From an uncultured Clostridia bacterium (GTDB taxonomy: Bacteria > Bacillota > Clostridia > Oscillospirales > Oscillospiraceae): a stretch of DNA of 57,490 bases. Made by a program: the position numbers and the translations under genes. The stretch is from contig CAMJPK010000002.1 of assembly GCA_946407675.1 (NCBI GenBank), forward strand, positions 1 to 57,490, read 5' to 3'. Below the pieces are notes generated by a model that saw nothing but the letters and a program-made list of their open reading frames with translations, made no database searches and was not told the origin of the DNA. Positions 48,436 through 56,927 of this stretch are shown here, piece after piece (position 1 is the first letter of the stretch; every line of letters starts with the position of its first letter).

Positions 48436-48470
48436 AGGATTCTCCTGTATCATTACGGCGGCTGTGTAAA

Positions 48471-48568
48471 ACCCCTCAGTCGCCTGCGGCGACAGCTCCC
48501 CTTTCGGGGGAGCTTTCTGCGCCGCGTTCCCTTTCGGCTCCCCTGCAAGGGGAGCTCGACCGAGGGGT
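48471..48568. repeat. 98-bp palindromic MITE-like repeat element
   Basis: The ends ACCCCTCAGTCG and CGACCGAGGGGT are inverted repeats with one mismatch. Inside are two hairpins, AGCTCCCCTTTCGGGGGAGCT and GGCTCCCCTGCAAGGGGAGC, around a GCGCCGCG centre. No open frame exists. The structure fits a small non-autonomous or REP-like element of the kind dispersed in intergenic regions of gut Clostridia. It sits between recX and rimO. Confidence 0.8.
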
Positions 48569-48586
48569 CCCAGCGCTTTCCTTCCG

Positions 48587-49075
48587 TCATTCTGTCTGCT
48601 CCGCTTTCAGCCGCTCCACGGCGGCGCTGATCTCGTCCCAGCCGTAGCCGCGGCGCAAAAGCGCGTCCGTCGCGCGCTTGAGCGCGGTGCGGTCGTCGGG
48701 GTCCGCCCCCTTCAGCCGCGCGCGCAGCAGGCGGTCGACGGTCTCGTCCTGCGCCGGCATCTCCGCCATCGCCGCGTCCCAGAGCTCCTTCGGAATCCCG
48801 CGGCGGCGCAGCTCGCCCCGGATGCGCTGCGCGCCGTAGCCCTTGGCGGCATAGTGCCGCACGACGATGGGGGCGTAGCGCGCATCGTCCACGAAGCCGA
48901 GCTCCACCAGCCGGTCCACCGCGTCCGCCGCGGCGGCGTCGGTGTAGCCCTTTTCCGCCAGCTTTTGCAGCAGCTCCGCGCGGGAATAGTCCCGCCGGTC
49001 GAGCAGGGACAGCGCTTTGCGCTTTGCCGCCTCGACGGAGCCGGGGGCAGATTCGCTCTTATCCCTCGAAGTCAT
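48587..49075 (-). CDS. recX: RecA regulator RecX
   Basis: This 162-residue all-helical protein has RecX repeats: [26 protein letters not shown] (about 20-45), [16 protein letters not shown] (about 54-69), and [20 protein letters not shown]. RecX limits RecA filament growth. The ATG lies inside the last codons of recA (17-base overlap) with no good ribosome site, so translation is probably coupled to recA; a GTG at 49096 is an alternative start. Confidence 0.92.
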   Translation of the reverse strand: MTSRDKSESAPGSVEAAKRKALSLLDRRDYSRAELLQKLAEKGYTDAAAADAVDRLVELGFVDDARYAPIVVRHYAAKGYGAQRIRGELRRRGIPKELWDAAMAEMPAQDETVDRLLRARLKGADPDDRTALKRATDALLRRGYGWDEISAAVERLKAEQTE

Positions 49076-50162
49076 CGGCCGAAACGTCCACCGCACGGCC
49101 CGCGGCCTGCGCGGCCTTGAGCGCCTGCGGCGTCATGAGCTTGTAGGCGTTGTCGCGGATCTGCTGCTCCAGCGCCTCGCAGACATCCGGGTGGCTGTTC
49201 AGGTAATCCTTCACACCGTCGCGCCCCTGGATGCGCTCGCCGGCCACGGTGAACCACGCGCCGGCCTTGTCGATGAGCTCCAGCTTGCAGCCCAAATCGA
49301 TGATCTCGCCGACGCGGGAAATGCCCTCGCCGTAGATGATGTCGAACTCCGCCTCCTTGAACGGCGGCGCGACCTTGTTCTTGACGATCTTCGCGCGCGT
49401 GCGGTTGCCGACCATCTCGCCGTTGACCTTCAGGGTCTCGATGCGGCGCACGTCGATGCGCACGGAGGAGAAATACTTCAGCGCGCGGCCGCCGGGCGTC
49501 GTCTCCGGGTTGCCGTACATGACGCCGATCTTCTCGCGCAGCTGGTTGATGAACACGACGATGCAGTTGGTCTTGGAGATCGTGCCGGCCAGCTTGCGCA
49601 GCGCCTGGCTCATGAGGCGCGCCACGACGCCGACGCTGCTCTCGCCCATCTCGCCCTCGAGCTCGCTGCGGGGCAGCAGCGCGGCCACGGAGTCCACGAC
49701 GACGACGTCGATGGCGCCGGAGCGCACCAGCGCCTCGCAGATGTCAAGCGCCTGCTCGCCGGTGTCCGGCTGGGAAATCAGCAGGGAGTCGATGTCCACG
49801 CCGAGGGCGCGGGCATAGGCCGGCTCCAGCGCGTGCTCCACGTCGATGAAGGCGACCTCGCCGCCCTTTTTCTGCGCGGAGGCCAGAATGTGCAGAGCCA
49901 GCGTGGTTTTGCCGGAGGATTCCGGCCCGTAGATCTCGACGATGCGGCCGCGGGGAACGCCGCCGACGCCCAGCGCCAGATCCAGCGAGAGCGAGCCGGT
50001 GGAGATCGCGTCCACGTTCACCGGGATGTCCTCGCCCAGGCGCATGATCGCGCCCTTGCCGTAATTCTTCTCGATCTGCGCCAGCGCGGTCTCCAGCGCT
50101 TTCTTCTTGTCGCTCGCCACACCGGGCGCGGTCACGGGGGCTTTGGTCGTCTTTGCTGCCAT
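49059..50162 (-). CDS. recA: Recombinase RecA
   Basis: This recombinase of 367 residues has Walker [10 protein letters not shown] (about 77-85), [17 protein letters not shown] (L1 region), [27 protein letters not shown] split over the L2 loop, and a C-terminal domain ending in acidic VSADDFEG. The ATG at 50162 lies 8 bases after AGAGGTG. No LexA box was recognised directly upstream. It follows prmC by 43 bases. Confidence 0.98.
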   Translation of the reverse strand: MAAKTTKAPVTAPGVASDKKKALETALAQIEKNYGKGAIMRLGEDIPVNVDAISTGSLSLDLALGVGGVPRGRIVEIYGPESSGKTTLALHILASAQKKGGEVAFIDVEHALEPAYARALGVDIDSLLISQPDTGEQALDICEALVRSGAIDVVVVDSVAALLPRSELEGEMGESSVGVVARLMSQALRKLAGTISKTNCIVVFINQLREKIGVMYGNPETTPGGRALKYFSSVRIDVRRIETLKVNGEMVGNRTRAKIVKNKVAPPFKEAEFDIIYGEGISRVGEIIDLGCKLELIDKAGAWFTVAGERIQGRDGVKDYLNSHPDVCEALEQQIRDNAYKLMTPQALKAAQAAGRAVDVSADDFEG

Positions 50163-50205
50163 ATCAAACACCTCTGTCAGTATAGTTTTCGTTTTCTTTC
50201 CTTTG

Positions 50206-51063
50206 TTACTGCCGTCCGTAGACGACGCGGTCCCAGCCGGCGGTGTCCTTCGCGCGGCCGAGCGAGCGGAGCCCGGCGAGGCGCATCAGCTTCTCCACCT
50301 CGTCGGCCTGCGTCTCCCCGACCTCAAAGAGCATCCAGCCGCTCTGCCGCAGCAGGCTCTTCCAGCCGCCGAGGATCGCGCGGTAGAATTTCAAGCCGTC
50401 GTCCCCGCCGTCAAGCGCGAGCCGCGGCTCGTAGTCGCGCACCGAGCTGTCCAGCGCCGCGATCTCCCGCGCCGGGATGTAGGGCGGGTTGCAGACGATG
50501 AAATCAAAGCTGCCGAGATACTGCGACGGCAGCGTCAGTGCGTCGGCCTCGACGCACACCGCCCGCGCGCCCAGGCCGCAGCGCTGGACGTTCTCCCGCG
50601 CGATGCGCAGCGCCTGTGGGCTCACGTCTGCCAGCACCACGCGGCTTTTCGGCAAAAAGTGCGCCAGCGCAACGCCGATGCATCCGCTCCCTGTGCACAA
50701 GTCCAGGATACGCAGTTCACTGTCCGTTTTCCCGGACAGTTTCAGCGCGGTTTCGACCAGGATCTCCGTATCCGCGCGCGGGATCAGCACGTTGGCGTCG
50801 ACCGCGAGATCCAGTCCGCAGAAGCCCCAGCTTCCGATGATATAGGCCGCGGGCTCGCCGGACAGACGCCGCTGCGCCAGCGCCTCCACGCGCGCTTCCA
50901 CCTCCGGGGAGGTATAGAGCCGCAGATCCGCCATGAGCTTCGCGTAATCCTTCCCTGCGGCGTGCGCCACAAGCAGGGCGGATTCCAGCATATCCGCCTC
51001 CACGCCGGCATCGCGCAGGCGGCGGCGCAGGTCGATATACAGTTCGTTGTACGTTTTCGGCAT
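50206..51063 (-). CDS. prmC: Peptide chain release factor N5-glutamine methyltransferase
   Basis: This 285-residue enzyme methylates the GGQ glutamine of release factors. SAM motif I is [15 protein letters not shown] (about 120-134) and the catalytic NPPY lies in [13 protein letters not shown]. The N-terminal helical domain (1-80) contacts the release factor. In many Firmicutes prmC sits behind a DUF1385 gene as here. Confidence 0.95.
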   Translation of the reverse strand: MPKTYNELYIDLRRRLRDAGVEADMLESALLVAHAAGKDYAKLMADLRLYTSPEVEARVEALAQRRLSGEPAAYIIGSWGFCGLDLAVDANVLIPRADTEILVETALKLSGKTDSELRILDLCTGSGCIGVALAHFLPKSRVVLADVSPQALRIARENVQRCGLGARAVCVEADALTLPSQYLGSFDFIVCNPPYIPAREIAALDSSVRDYEPRLALDGGDDGLKFYRAILGGWKSLLRQSGWMLFEVGETQADEVEKLMRLAGLRSLGRAKDTAGWDRVVYGRQ

Positions 51064-51105
51064 CGTGTACGTTCCTGTCTGATTTCGGATCGGGCACTTG
51101 TCAGC

Positions 51106-52080
51106 TTACCATTCGTCCAGTCCCTTGACCTCCGGGATCACGAGCTTCACGGCCTCGATCGCACATTCGATCATGCCGTCGTCCGGCTCGCGCGTCGTCA
51201 GGTGCTGGATCTGCTTGCCCGGCCACGCCACCGCGCGGGCGACGGGATTCTCGTCATGCCGTCCGACCCAGCGGTTGAGCTCATAGGTCACGCCGACGAT
51301 GATCGGCAGCAGAATCAGCTTGCCGACGATGCGCACAAGCGCCGCAAGGATTTTCGGCAGCGCCGCGATGCCCGGGATCAGGCTCAGCACCCATGTCATA
51401 AAGGACACGACGAAGATGCTGATGATCATGATGACCACGAGGAAGCTCGTGCCGCAGCGGGGGTGGAAGCGGCTTTGCTCCCGCACGTTCTCCACGGTCA
51501 GCTCCAGCCCCTTCTCGTAGCAGAAGATCGTCTTGTGCTCGGCGCCGTGGTAGGAAAAGACGCGCTTGATCTCCTTCATCCGCGCGGCCAGCCACAGATA
51601 GACGAGGAAGATCACGATGCGGATGAGGCCCTCAAGGATGCAGCGCACCACGAGGTTGATGCCCTCCGGCAAAAGCTCAAAGAGGAAGGCCGGCAGCAGC
51701 ACGAAGAGCCCCACCGCCAGCGCGATGCCGAGGATCACGGCAATGGCGATCACGACCTTTTCCGCCGCCTCCACGCCGATCTTCTTCTCCAGCCACATGT
51801 CGAATTTGCTCGGCTCGTCCTGCGACTCCTCCGGCTGTAAGCTCGCGGAATAGCTCAGCGCGTTCATGCCGTTGAACAGCGAGCTGATGAAGATGGAGAT
51901 GCCGCGCACAAAGGGGGTTTTCGGGACCGGCTTGACGTCCTCGACCTTGGTTTTCAGCGTTCCGTCCGCCAGACGGCAGACGATGGACTGCTTTTCCGGC
52001 CCGCGCATGAGGATGCCCTCCATGAGCGCCTGGCCGCCGATGCTGGTTTTGAACCCGCCCGACTTATTTTTCTTTGCCAT
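51106..52080 (-). CDS. DUF1385 membrane protein
   Basis: This 324-residue protein starts with the conserved block SIGGQALMEGILMRGPEKQSI (about 13-33). Another signature is FSYHGAEHKTIFCYEKG with RFHPRCGTSFLV. Four to five membrane segments are seen. The family is widespread in Clostridia and Bacilli beside prmC; its function is unknown, and the conserved His, Glu and Cys suggest metal binding or catalysis. It lies 13 bases after the histidine kinase gene. Confidence 0.92.
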   Translation of the reverse strand: MAKKNKSGGFKTSIGGQALMEGILMRGPEKQSIVCRLADGTLKTKVEDVKPVPKTPFVRGISIFISSLFNGMNALSYSASLQPEESQDEPSKFDMWLEKKIGVEAAEKVVIAIAVILGIALAVGLFVLLPAFLFELLPEGINLVVRCILEGLIRIVIFLVYLWLAARMKEIKRVFSYHGAEHKTIFCYEKGLELTVENVREQSRFHPRCGTSFLVVIMIISIFVVSFMTWVLSLIPGIAALPKILAALVRIVGKLILLPIIVGVTYELNRWVGRHDENPVARAVAWPGKQIQHLTTREPDDGMIECAIEAVKLVIPEVKGLDEW

Positions 52081-52093
52081 AGTGTTTGTTCCT

Positions 52094-53152
52094 TTACTTG
52101 TGAGATCCGTTCAGCGGCAGCAGCACGGTTGCCAGCACGCCGCCGTCCGGCGCATTTTCAATCGTAAGGGTGCCGCCGTGCCGGGTGACGATCTCCTCGC
52201 AGACCGCCAGGCCGATGCCGCTTCCCCGTGCCTTGCCGGAGCCCTTGTAGAATTTTTCCTTTACATGCGGCAGCTCGGTCTCCGGGATGCCGGGCCCGTG
52301 GTCGCGCACGGCGATGCGCACCCGGTTTTCCAGCTTCCCGAGCGTCACCTCGATGGCGCCTCCCTCGCTGCCGTACTTTGCCGCGTTGTCCAGCAGGTTC
52401 AAAAGCACCTGCCGCAGCCGCTCGGGATCGCCCTCGATCGCGGGCAGGTCCTCCGCCCCGCCGTCATAGTGCAGGGCAATGTTTTGCTGCTGGAACAGCC
52501 GGCTGTAGGTAAAGATGGCGTCCTCCACCTCGGCGGCGAGGTCCACGCGCTCCATGTTCAGGCGGAAGCGCCCGTCCTGTATGCGCGTGAATTCCAGAAG
52601 CTCCTCCACCATCTTGCTGAGCCGTCCGGTCTCGCGCGCGATGATCTCCACGCCGCGGCGGCTCTCGCCCCGGATCGCCTCGTCAAAGGTCAGCGTCTCC
52701 GCCCAGCCGCCGATGGCGGTCAGGGGTGTGCGCAGCTCGTGGGAAACGGAGGAGATGAACTCCGTCTGCAGCTTCCCGCTGCGGGCGACCTCCTCACTGA
52801 GCGTGTTGATCTCCTGTGCGAGCTTTCCCAGCTCGTCGCCGCCGGGCGCGTCCATCTGCGCGCCGAAGCTGCCGTCGCTGATGCGCTGCGCAAAGGCGTT
52901 CAGCGCCGAGAGGGTGTCTGTCACATAGCGGACATAGGCGCTGCCGAGCAGCCATAGCGCAAGGATGGCCGCCGTGCCTGCGCACGCGGAGAAAATTATC
53001 GCCGTCGCTGCGGCGTCCTTCAGCGCAGTGTGCGCGTACAGGGCAAGGGCCGCGGCCGCGGCCGCAATGCACCCCGCCGCCGGAAGAAACACCCGCAGCG
53101 TCCAGCGGCGCTTCAGGCTCTGCGCCGCGCCCGATGCCTTCACGCGTTCCAT
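52094..53152 (-). CDS. Sensor histidine kinase
   Basis: This kinase of about 352 residues has two membrane segments near the N-terminus separated by only a few residues, so it has almost no extracellular sensor and probably senses within the membrane or through a partner. HAMP-like linker and coiled coil (about 80-130), H-box SSVSHELRTPLTAIGGW, N-box LLNLLDNAAKYG, G1 VRDHGPGIP and G2 GSGIGLAV are intact. The start at 53152 overlaps the response-regulator gene by 13 bases; a GTG at 53143 is a possible alternative. Confidence 0.93.
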   Translation of the reverse strand: MERVKASGAAQSLKRRWTLRVFLPAAGCIAAAAAALALYAHTALKDAAATAIIFSACAGTAAILALWLLGSAYVRYVTDTLSALNAFAQRISDGSFGAQMDAPGGDELGKLAQEINTLSEEVARSGKLQTEFISSVSHELRTPLTAIGGWAETLTFDEAIRGESRRGVEIIARETGRLSKMVEELLEFTRIQDGRFRLNMERVDLAAEVEDAIFTYSRLFQQQNIALHYDGGAEDLPAIEGDPERLRQVLLNLLDNAAKYGSEGGAIEVTLGKLENRVRIAVRDHGPGIPETELPHVKEKFYKGSGKARGSGIGLAVCEEIVTRHGGTLTIENAPDGGVLATVLLPLNGSHK

Positions 53153-53829
53153 TGATAGCCGAAGCCCCATACGGTGCTGAGATACTGCGGCGCCGTGGAA
53201 TCCTCCTCCAGCTTGATGCGCAGCCGGCGGATGTTCACGTCCACGACCTTGTCGTCTCCGTCATAGTCCCTGCCCCAGACGTCGGACAGCAGCTCCTCGC
53301 GGGAAATGGCCGTTCCGGGGTTGAGCATGAAGATCTGCATCAGGGCATATTCGGTCTGCGTGAGCTTGATCCGCTCCCCGTTCTTCTCCAGCACGCGGGT
53401 GCGGGTGTTCAGCAGGAACGGTCCCTGCCGCAGCTCGTCGGTGCGTACAGGCGCGGGCTCCTCCCCCGTGCGCCGGTAGAGCGCGTCGATGCGCGCGGTC
53501 AGCTCCGCCGTGGAAAACGGCTTCGTGACATAGTCGTCCGCGCCGCTGACGAGCCCCGTGATCTTGTCCATCTCCTGTCCGCGCGCGGAGAGTATGATGA
53601 TGCCGACGTTTTTGTCCTCCGCCCGGATGCGGCGGCAGACCTCAAAGCCGTCGATGTCCGGGAGCATCACGTCCAGCAGCGCGACGCGGATCTCCGGATC
53701 GGCCCGCAGCGCGTCCAGCGCCGCCTGCCCGGTCGCGGCCTCCACCGGCTCAAAGCCCGCGCGGCGCAGATTGATGACGACGAAGCTGCGGATGCTGTCC
53801 TCGTCCTCCAGTATCAGTACCTTTTTCAT
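53140..53829 (-). CDS. OmpR/PhoB-family response regulator
   Basis: This regulator of 229 residues has a receiver domain (1-115) with acidic pocket EDED, phospho-acceptor D in VALLDVMLPDIDG (near residue 50), T/S in IILSARG and K in VTKPF. A winged-helix domain follows (about 135-229; LTQTEYALMQIFMLNPG, VVDVNIRRLRIKLE, TVWGFGYQW). The ATG at 53829 follows AGGTG; an upstream GTG is unlikely. It is cotranscribed with its kinase. The regulon is unknown. Confidence 0.95.
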   Translation of the reverse strand: MKKVLILEDEDSIRSFVVINLRRAGFEPVEAATGQAALDALRADPEIRVALLDVMLPDIDGFEVCRRIRAEDKNVGIIILSARGQEMDKITGLVSGADDYVTKPFSTAELTARIDALYRRTGEEPAPVRTDELRQGPFLLNTRTRVLEKNGERIKLTQTEYALMQIFMLNPGTAISREELLSDVWGRDYDGDDKVVDVNIRRLRIKLEEDSTAPQYLSTVWGFGYQWNA

Positions 53830-53948
53830 GCGCCGCACCTGCTTTCTCTGTCTTATGGGTCATACGCATAGTTTGACAAATAGATTGTAGCACATTGCGC
53901 AAAAAAATGGTAGTCTTGATTTTTCTCCGGCGCTGCCCGTATTTTTTC

Positions 53949-53977
53949 TTGAAAATGCGGAACGCATCCTGTATAAT
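53949..53977 (+). promoter_or_regulatory. Promoter of tRNA-Leu
   Basis: TTGAAA (53949-53954), a 17-base spacer and perfect TATAAT (53972-53977), 13 bases before the tRNA. Confidence 0.88.
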
Positions 53978-53990
53978 ACCCCTTGCATCG

Positions 53991-54077
53991 GCCGGTGTGA
54001 TGGAATGGTAGACGTGACGGACTCAAAATCCGTTGGGCGAATAACCCGTGTGGGTTCGAGTCCCACCACCGGCACCA
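53991..54077 (+). tRNA. tRNA-Leu (CAA)
   Basis: This is an 87-nt gene with a long variable arm (TGGGCGAATAACCCG). The anticodon CAA lies in loop CTCAAAA, the acceptor stem GCCGGTG pairs with CACCGGC, the discriminator is A, and CCA is encoded at 54075-54077. It stands alone with its own promoter and terminator. Confidence 0.96.
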
Positions 54078-54113
54078 GCAAAAAAGACTTGCCCTCGGGC
54101 AAGTCTTTTTTGC
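54078..54113 (+). terminator. Terminator of tRNA-Leu
   Basis: A perfect 17-bp stem GCAAAAAAGACTTGCCC/GGGCAAGTCTTTTTTGC with a 2-base loop directly follows the CCA end. Confidence 0.93.
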
Positions 54114-54160
54114 TGCTGCAAAGGATTCCAACGGCAAGGGGGCTCCGATATAAAAACCTG

Positions 54161-54189
54161 TTGACACTTCGCGCCTCCCATCGTAAAAT
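54161..54189 (+). promoter_or_regulatory. Promoter of azlCD
   Basis: TTGACA (54161-54166), a 17-base spacer and TAAAAT (54184-54189), 31 bases before the azlC start. Confidence 0.85.
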
Positions 54190-54220
54190 TTATTGCATCA
54201 CTTTGAAAAAGAGAGGGCCT

Positions 54221-54952
54221 ATGGCAAACCGGGCAACAACCAAATCCCCGTTCCTCGAGGGCGTGCGCGACGGCGTCCCCATCGCGCTGGGCTATTTTGC
54301 CGTGGCCTTTTCCCTCGGCATCGCCGCGCGCAACGCGGGGCTCACGGCCTTTCAGGGCTTCTTCGCGAGCATGCTGTGCGTGGCCAGCGCGGGCGAGTAC
54401 GCGCTGTTCACGCTGATCGGCGCGGGCGCGACGTATCTGGAGGTCGCGCTTTTGACGCTCATCACCAACGCGCGCTACTTCCTGATGAGCTGCGCGCTGA
54501 GCCAGCGCATCGACCCGCGGATGAAGGGCATCCACCGCTATCTGGTCGGCGCGGTCGTGACCGATGAGATCTTCGGCATCACGATCGCCCGCCCCGGCTA
54601 TATGGAGCCGGCGTACAACTACGGCGCCATCGCGGTCAGCGTGCCCGCGTGGGCGATCGGCACCGCGCTGGGCATCCTCATGGGCAACCTGCTGCCCGCG
54701 CGCATCGTCAGCGCGCTGAGCGTCGCGCTTTACGGCATGTTCCTTGCCATCATCATCCCGCCCGCGAAAAAGAGCGTCGCCGTGGCGCTGTGCGTCGTTG
54801 TCGGCTTTGCCTGCTCGTGGGCCTTCGGCGCCGTGGACGTGCTCGCCGCGGCGATCTCCCCCGGCACGCGCACGATTTTGCTGACGGTGCTGCTCTCCGC
54901 CGCCGCCGCGCTCATCTTCCCGCGGAAGGAGGACGAGACCGATGCGCAATAA
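54221..54952 (+). CDS. azlC: AzlC-family branched-chain amino-acid exporter subunit
   Basis: This 243-residue membrane protein has about seven segments. GVRDGVPIALGYFAVAFSLGIAARN at the start and LLTLITNARYFLMSCALSQ (about 85-103) are AzlC signatures. With AzlD it exports branched-chain amino acids (4-azaleucine resistance in B. subtilis). The ATG at 54221 follows AGAGAGG; the longer frame upstream runs through tRNA-Leu and is not coding. The azlD start overlaps its end by 11 bases. Confidence 0.94.
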   Translation: MANRATTKSPFLEGVRDGVPIALGYFAVAFSLGIAARNAGLTAFQGFFASMLCVASAGEYALFTLIGAGATYLEVALLTLITNARYFLMSCALSQRIDPRMKGIHRYLVGAVVTDEIFGITIARPGYMEPAYNYGAIAVSVPAWAIGTALGILMGNLLPARIVSALSVALYGMFLAIIIPPAKKSVAVALCVVVGFACSWAFGAVDVLAAAISPGTRTILLTVLLSAAAALIFPRKEDETDAQ

Positions 54953-55247
54953 CTATCTCTACATCCTGATCGCCTTCGCGGTGATCTACCTCATCCGCGT
55001 CCTTCCGCTGACGCTCATCCGCAAGCCCATCCGCAGCCGCTTTGTGCGCTCGTTCCTCTACTACGTCCCCTATGTGACGCTGGCCGTGATGACCTTCCCC
55101 GCCATCGTACAGGCCACGACCGCCCCCATTGCGGGCGTCGCCGCGCTCGTCGTCGGCGTCGTCGCCGCATATCTGGGCGGCAGTCTGCTCACCGTCGCGG
55201 GCGCCTGCTGCGCCGTGGTCTTTCTGTTAGAGCTGATTCTCGTTTGA
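54942..55247 (+). CDS. azlD: AzlD-family exporter subunit
   Basis: This 101-residue protein has three to four membrane segments. LYILIAFAVIYLIRVLPL and the YYVPYVTLAVMTFPAI block are typical of AzlD. It overlaps azlC by 11 bases and forms the small partner of the exporter. A strong terminator follows. Confidence 0.93.
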   Translation: MRNNYLYILIAFAVIYLIRVLPLTLIRKPIRSRFVRSFLYYVPYVTLAVMTFPAIVQATTAPIAGVAALVVGVVAAYLGGSLLTVAGACCAVVFLLELILV

Positions 55248-55257
55248 ATTTGAACAG

Positions 55258-55289
55258 GAAACTCCCCCGCCTGTCGGCGGGGGAGTTTC
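55258..55289. terminator. Bidirectional terminator
   Basis: A 14-bp stem GAAACTCCCCCGCC/GGCGGGGGAGTTTC with a 4-base loop lies between the convergent azlD and glpK genes. Confidence 0.88.
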
Positions 55290-55311
55290 GTTGTATATGC
55301 AGCAGGCGCGA

Positions 55312-56799
55312 TCAGCCCGCCCAGCCGGCGGCGCGCTCCACGGCGCGGTGCCAGTCGCGCAGGATGCGCTCTCTGTGCTGCGTGTCGAGCTCCGGGACGA
55401 AAACGCGGTCCGGGCTCCAGATGTCCTTGAGCTCCTCCACGTCCTTCCAGACCCCGGCGGCGAGCCCCGCGAGGCAAGCCGCGCCCAGCGCGGTCGTCTC
55501 GCCCACGGCGGAGCGGCAGACCTTCTTGTCAAGCACGTCCGCCTGGAACTGCATGAGGAAGTTGTTGCGCGAGGCGCCGCCGTCCGTGCGCAGCTCGGTG
55601 AGCGAAACGCCGGTGTCCTTCTCCATCGCCGCCATGAGGTCGGCGGATTGGAGCGCGATGGACTCCAGCGCGGCGCGGATGATGTGCTCGCGGCTGGTGC
55701 CGCGCGTGAGCCCGACGAGGACGCCGCGGGCGTACATATCCCAGTAGGGCGCGCCGAGGCCGGTGAACGCCGGGACGAGGTAGACCCCGCCGGTGTCCGG
55801 CACCTTGTGGGCAAAGTACTCGCTGTCCGAGGCGGAGCGGATGAGCCCCAGCTCGTCGCGCAGCCATTGGATCACGGCGCCGCCGGCGAATACGCTGCCC
55901 TCCAGCGCGTACTGCACGCGCCCGCCGGCGAAGGCGGCGACGGTGGTGACAAGGCCGTTGCGGCTGACGACGCGCTCGCTTCCGGTGTTCATCAGCAGGA
56001 AGCAGCCGGTGCCGTAGGTGTTCTTGGCCTGCCCCTTGTCAAAGCAGCTCTGGCCGAACAGCGAGCTCTGCTGGTCGCCCGCGATGCCGCAGATGGGAAT
56101 CTCCCCGGTCAGCACCTGCGCCCTGCCGTATTCCTCGCTGCTGGAGCGCACCTCGGGCAGCATGCTCATCGGGATGTCCAGCGCCTTGCAGATGCGCTCG
56201 TCCCATTGCAGCGTCTCGATGTTGAAGAGCATCGTGCGCGAGGCGTTGGTGTAGTCCGTGACGTGCACCTTGCCGCCGGTCAGCTTCCACACGAGCCATG
56301 TATCGACGGTGCCGAAGAGCAGGCGGCCCTGCTCGGCCTTCTTGCGCGCGTCGGGCACGTTGTCGAGGATCCATTTGATCTTCGTCGCGGAGAAATAGGC
56401 GTCGACAAGCAGGCCGGTGCTGCGGCGGATGTACTCCGTGAGCTCGGCGTCGCGCTTGATCTCCTCGCAGTATTCCGCCGTGCGGCGGCACTGCCACACG
56501 ATGGCGTTGCACACGGGCGTGCCCGTGTCGCGATCCCAGACGATGGTGGTCTCGCGCTGGTTCGTGATGCCGATGCCCGCGATGTCCTCCGCGGTCAGGC
56601 TGCACGTGGCCAGCACCTCCGCCATGACGGAGACGATGCTGGAATAGATCTCGGTGGCGTTGTGCTCCACCCAGCCCGGCTGGGGATAGTACTGGGTAAA
56701 CTCCTTCTGGGCCACGCCGAGGATGTTCTGCTTTTTGTCGAACACGATGGCCCGGCTGCTGGTCGTTCCCTGATCCAGCGCGATCAGATACTGCCGCAT
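55312..56799 (-). CDS. glpK: Glycerol kinase
   Basis: This 495-residue FGGY kinase phosphorylates glycerol to glycerol 3-phosphate. The start [56 protein letters not shown] and [17 protein letters not shown] are typical. The stretch before GIAGDQQ shows no histidine where HPr-phosphorylated GlpK of enterococci has one, so PTS activation at that site seems absent. No glpF or glpD is adjacent. It has its own promoter. Confidence 0.97.
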   Translation of the reverse strand: MRQYLIALDQGTTSSRAIVFDKKQNILGVAQKEFTQYYPQPGWVEHNATEIYSSIVSVMAEVLATCSLTAEDIAGIGITNQRETTIVWDRDTGTPVCNAIVWQCRRTAEYCEEIKRDAELTEYIRRSTGLLVDAYFSATKIKWILDNVPDARKKAEQGRLLFGTVDTWLVWKLTGGKVHVTDYTNASRTMLFNIETLQWDERICKALDIPMSMLPEVRSSSEEYGRAQVLTGEIPICGIAGDQQSSLFGQSCFDKGQAKNTYGTGCFLLMNTGSERVVSRNGLVTTVAAFAGGRVQYALEGSVFAGGAVIQWLRDELGLIRSASDSEYFAHKVPDTGGVYLVPAFTGLGAPYWDMYARGVLVGLTRGTSREHIIRAALESIALQSADLMAAMEKDTGVSLTELRTDGGASRNNFLMQFQADVLDKKVCRSAVGETTALGAACLAGLAAGVWKDVEELKDIWSPDRVFVPELDTQHRERILRDWHRAVERAAGWAG

Positions 56800-56839
56800 C
56801 GCTGTGTCCTCCTGCTGTTGAAATTGTATGCTTCAATTC

Positions 56840-56868
56840 ATTATTGCAAAGTCTTCCGCGCGTGTCAA
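56840..56868 (-). promoter_or_regulatory. Promoter of glpK
   Basis: On the minus strand perfect TTGACA (56868-56863), a 17-base spacer and AATAAT (56845-56840), followed by the ribosome site AGGAGGAC before the ATG. Confidence 0.85.
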
Positions 56869-56884
56869 TCGGTTTTTACGCAAA

Positions 56885-56912
56885 GCGGCAGGGGGCCTGC
56901 GCTCCCTGCCGC
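56885..56912 (-). terminator. Hairpin after the aminotransferase gene
   Basis: A 9-bp stem GCGGCAGGG/CCCTGCCGC with a 10-base loop lies 16 bases beyond the stop; on the minus strand TTTGCG follows, so it is a modest terminator. Confidence 0.55.
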
Positions 56913-56927
56913 GAATGTTTGCTTGCC

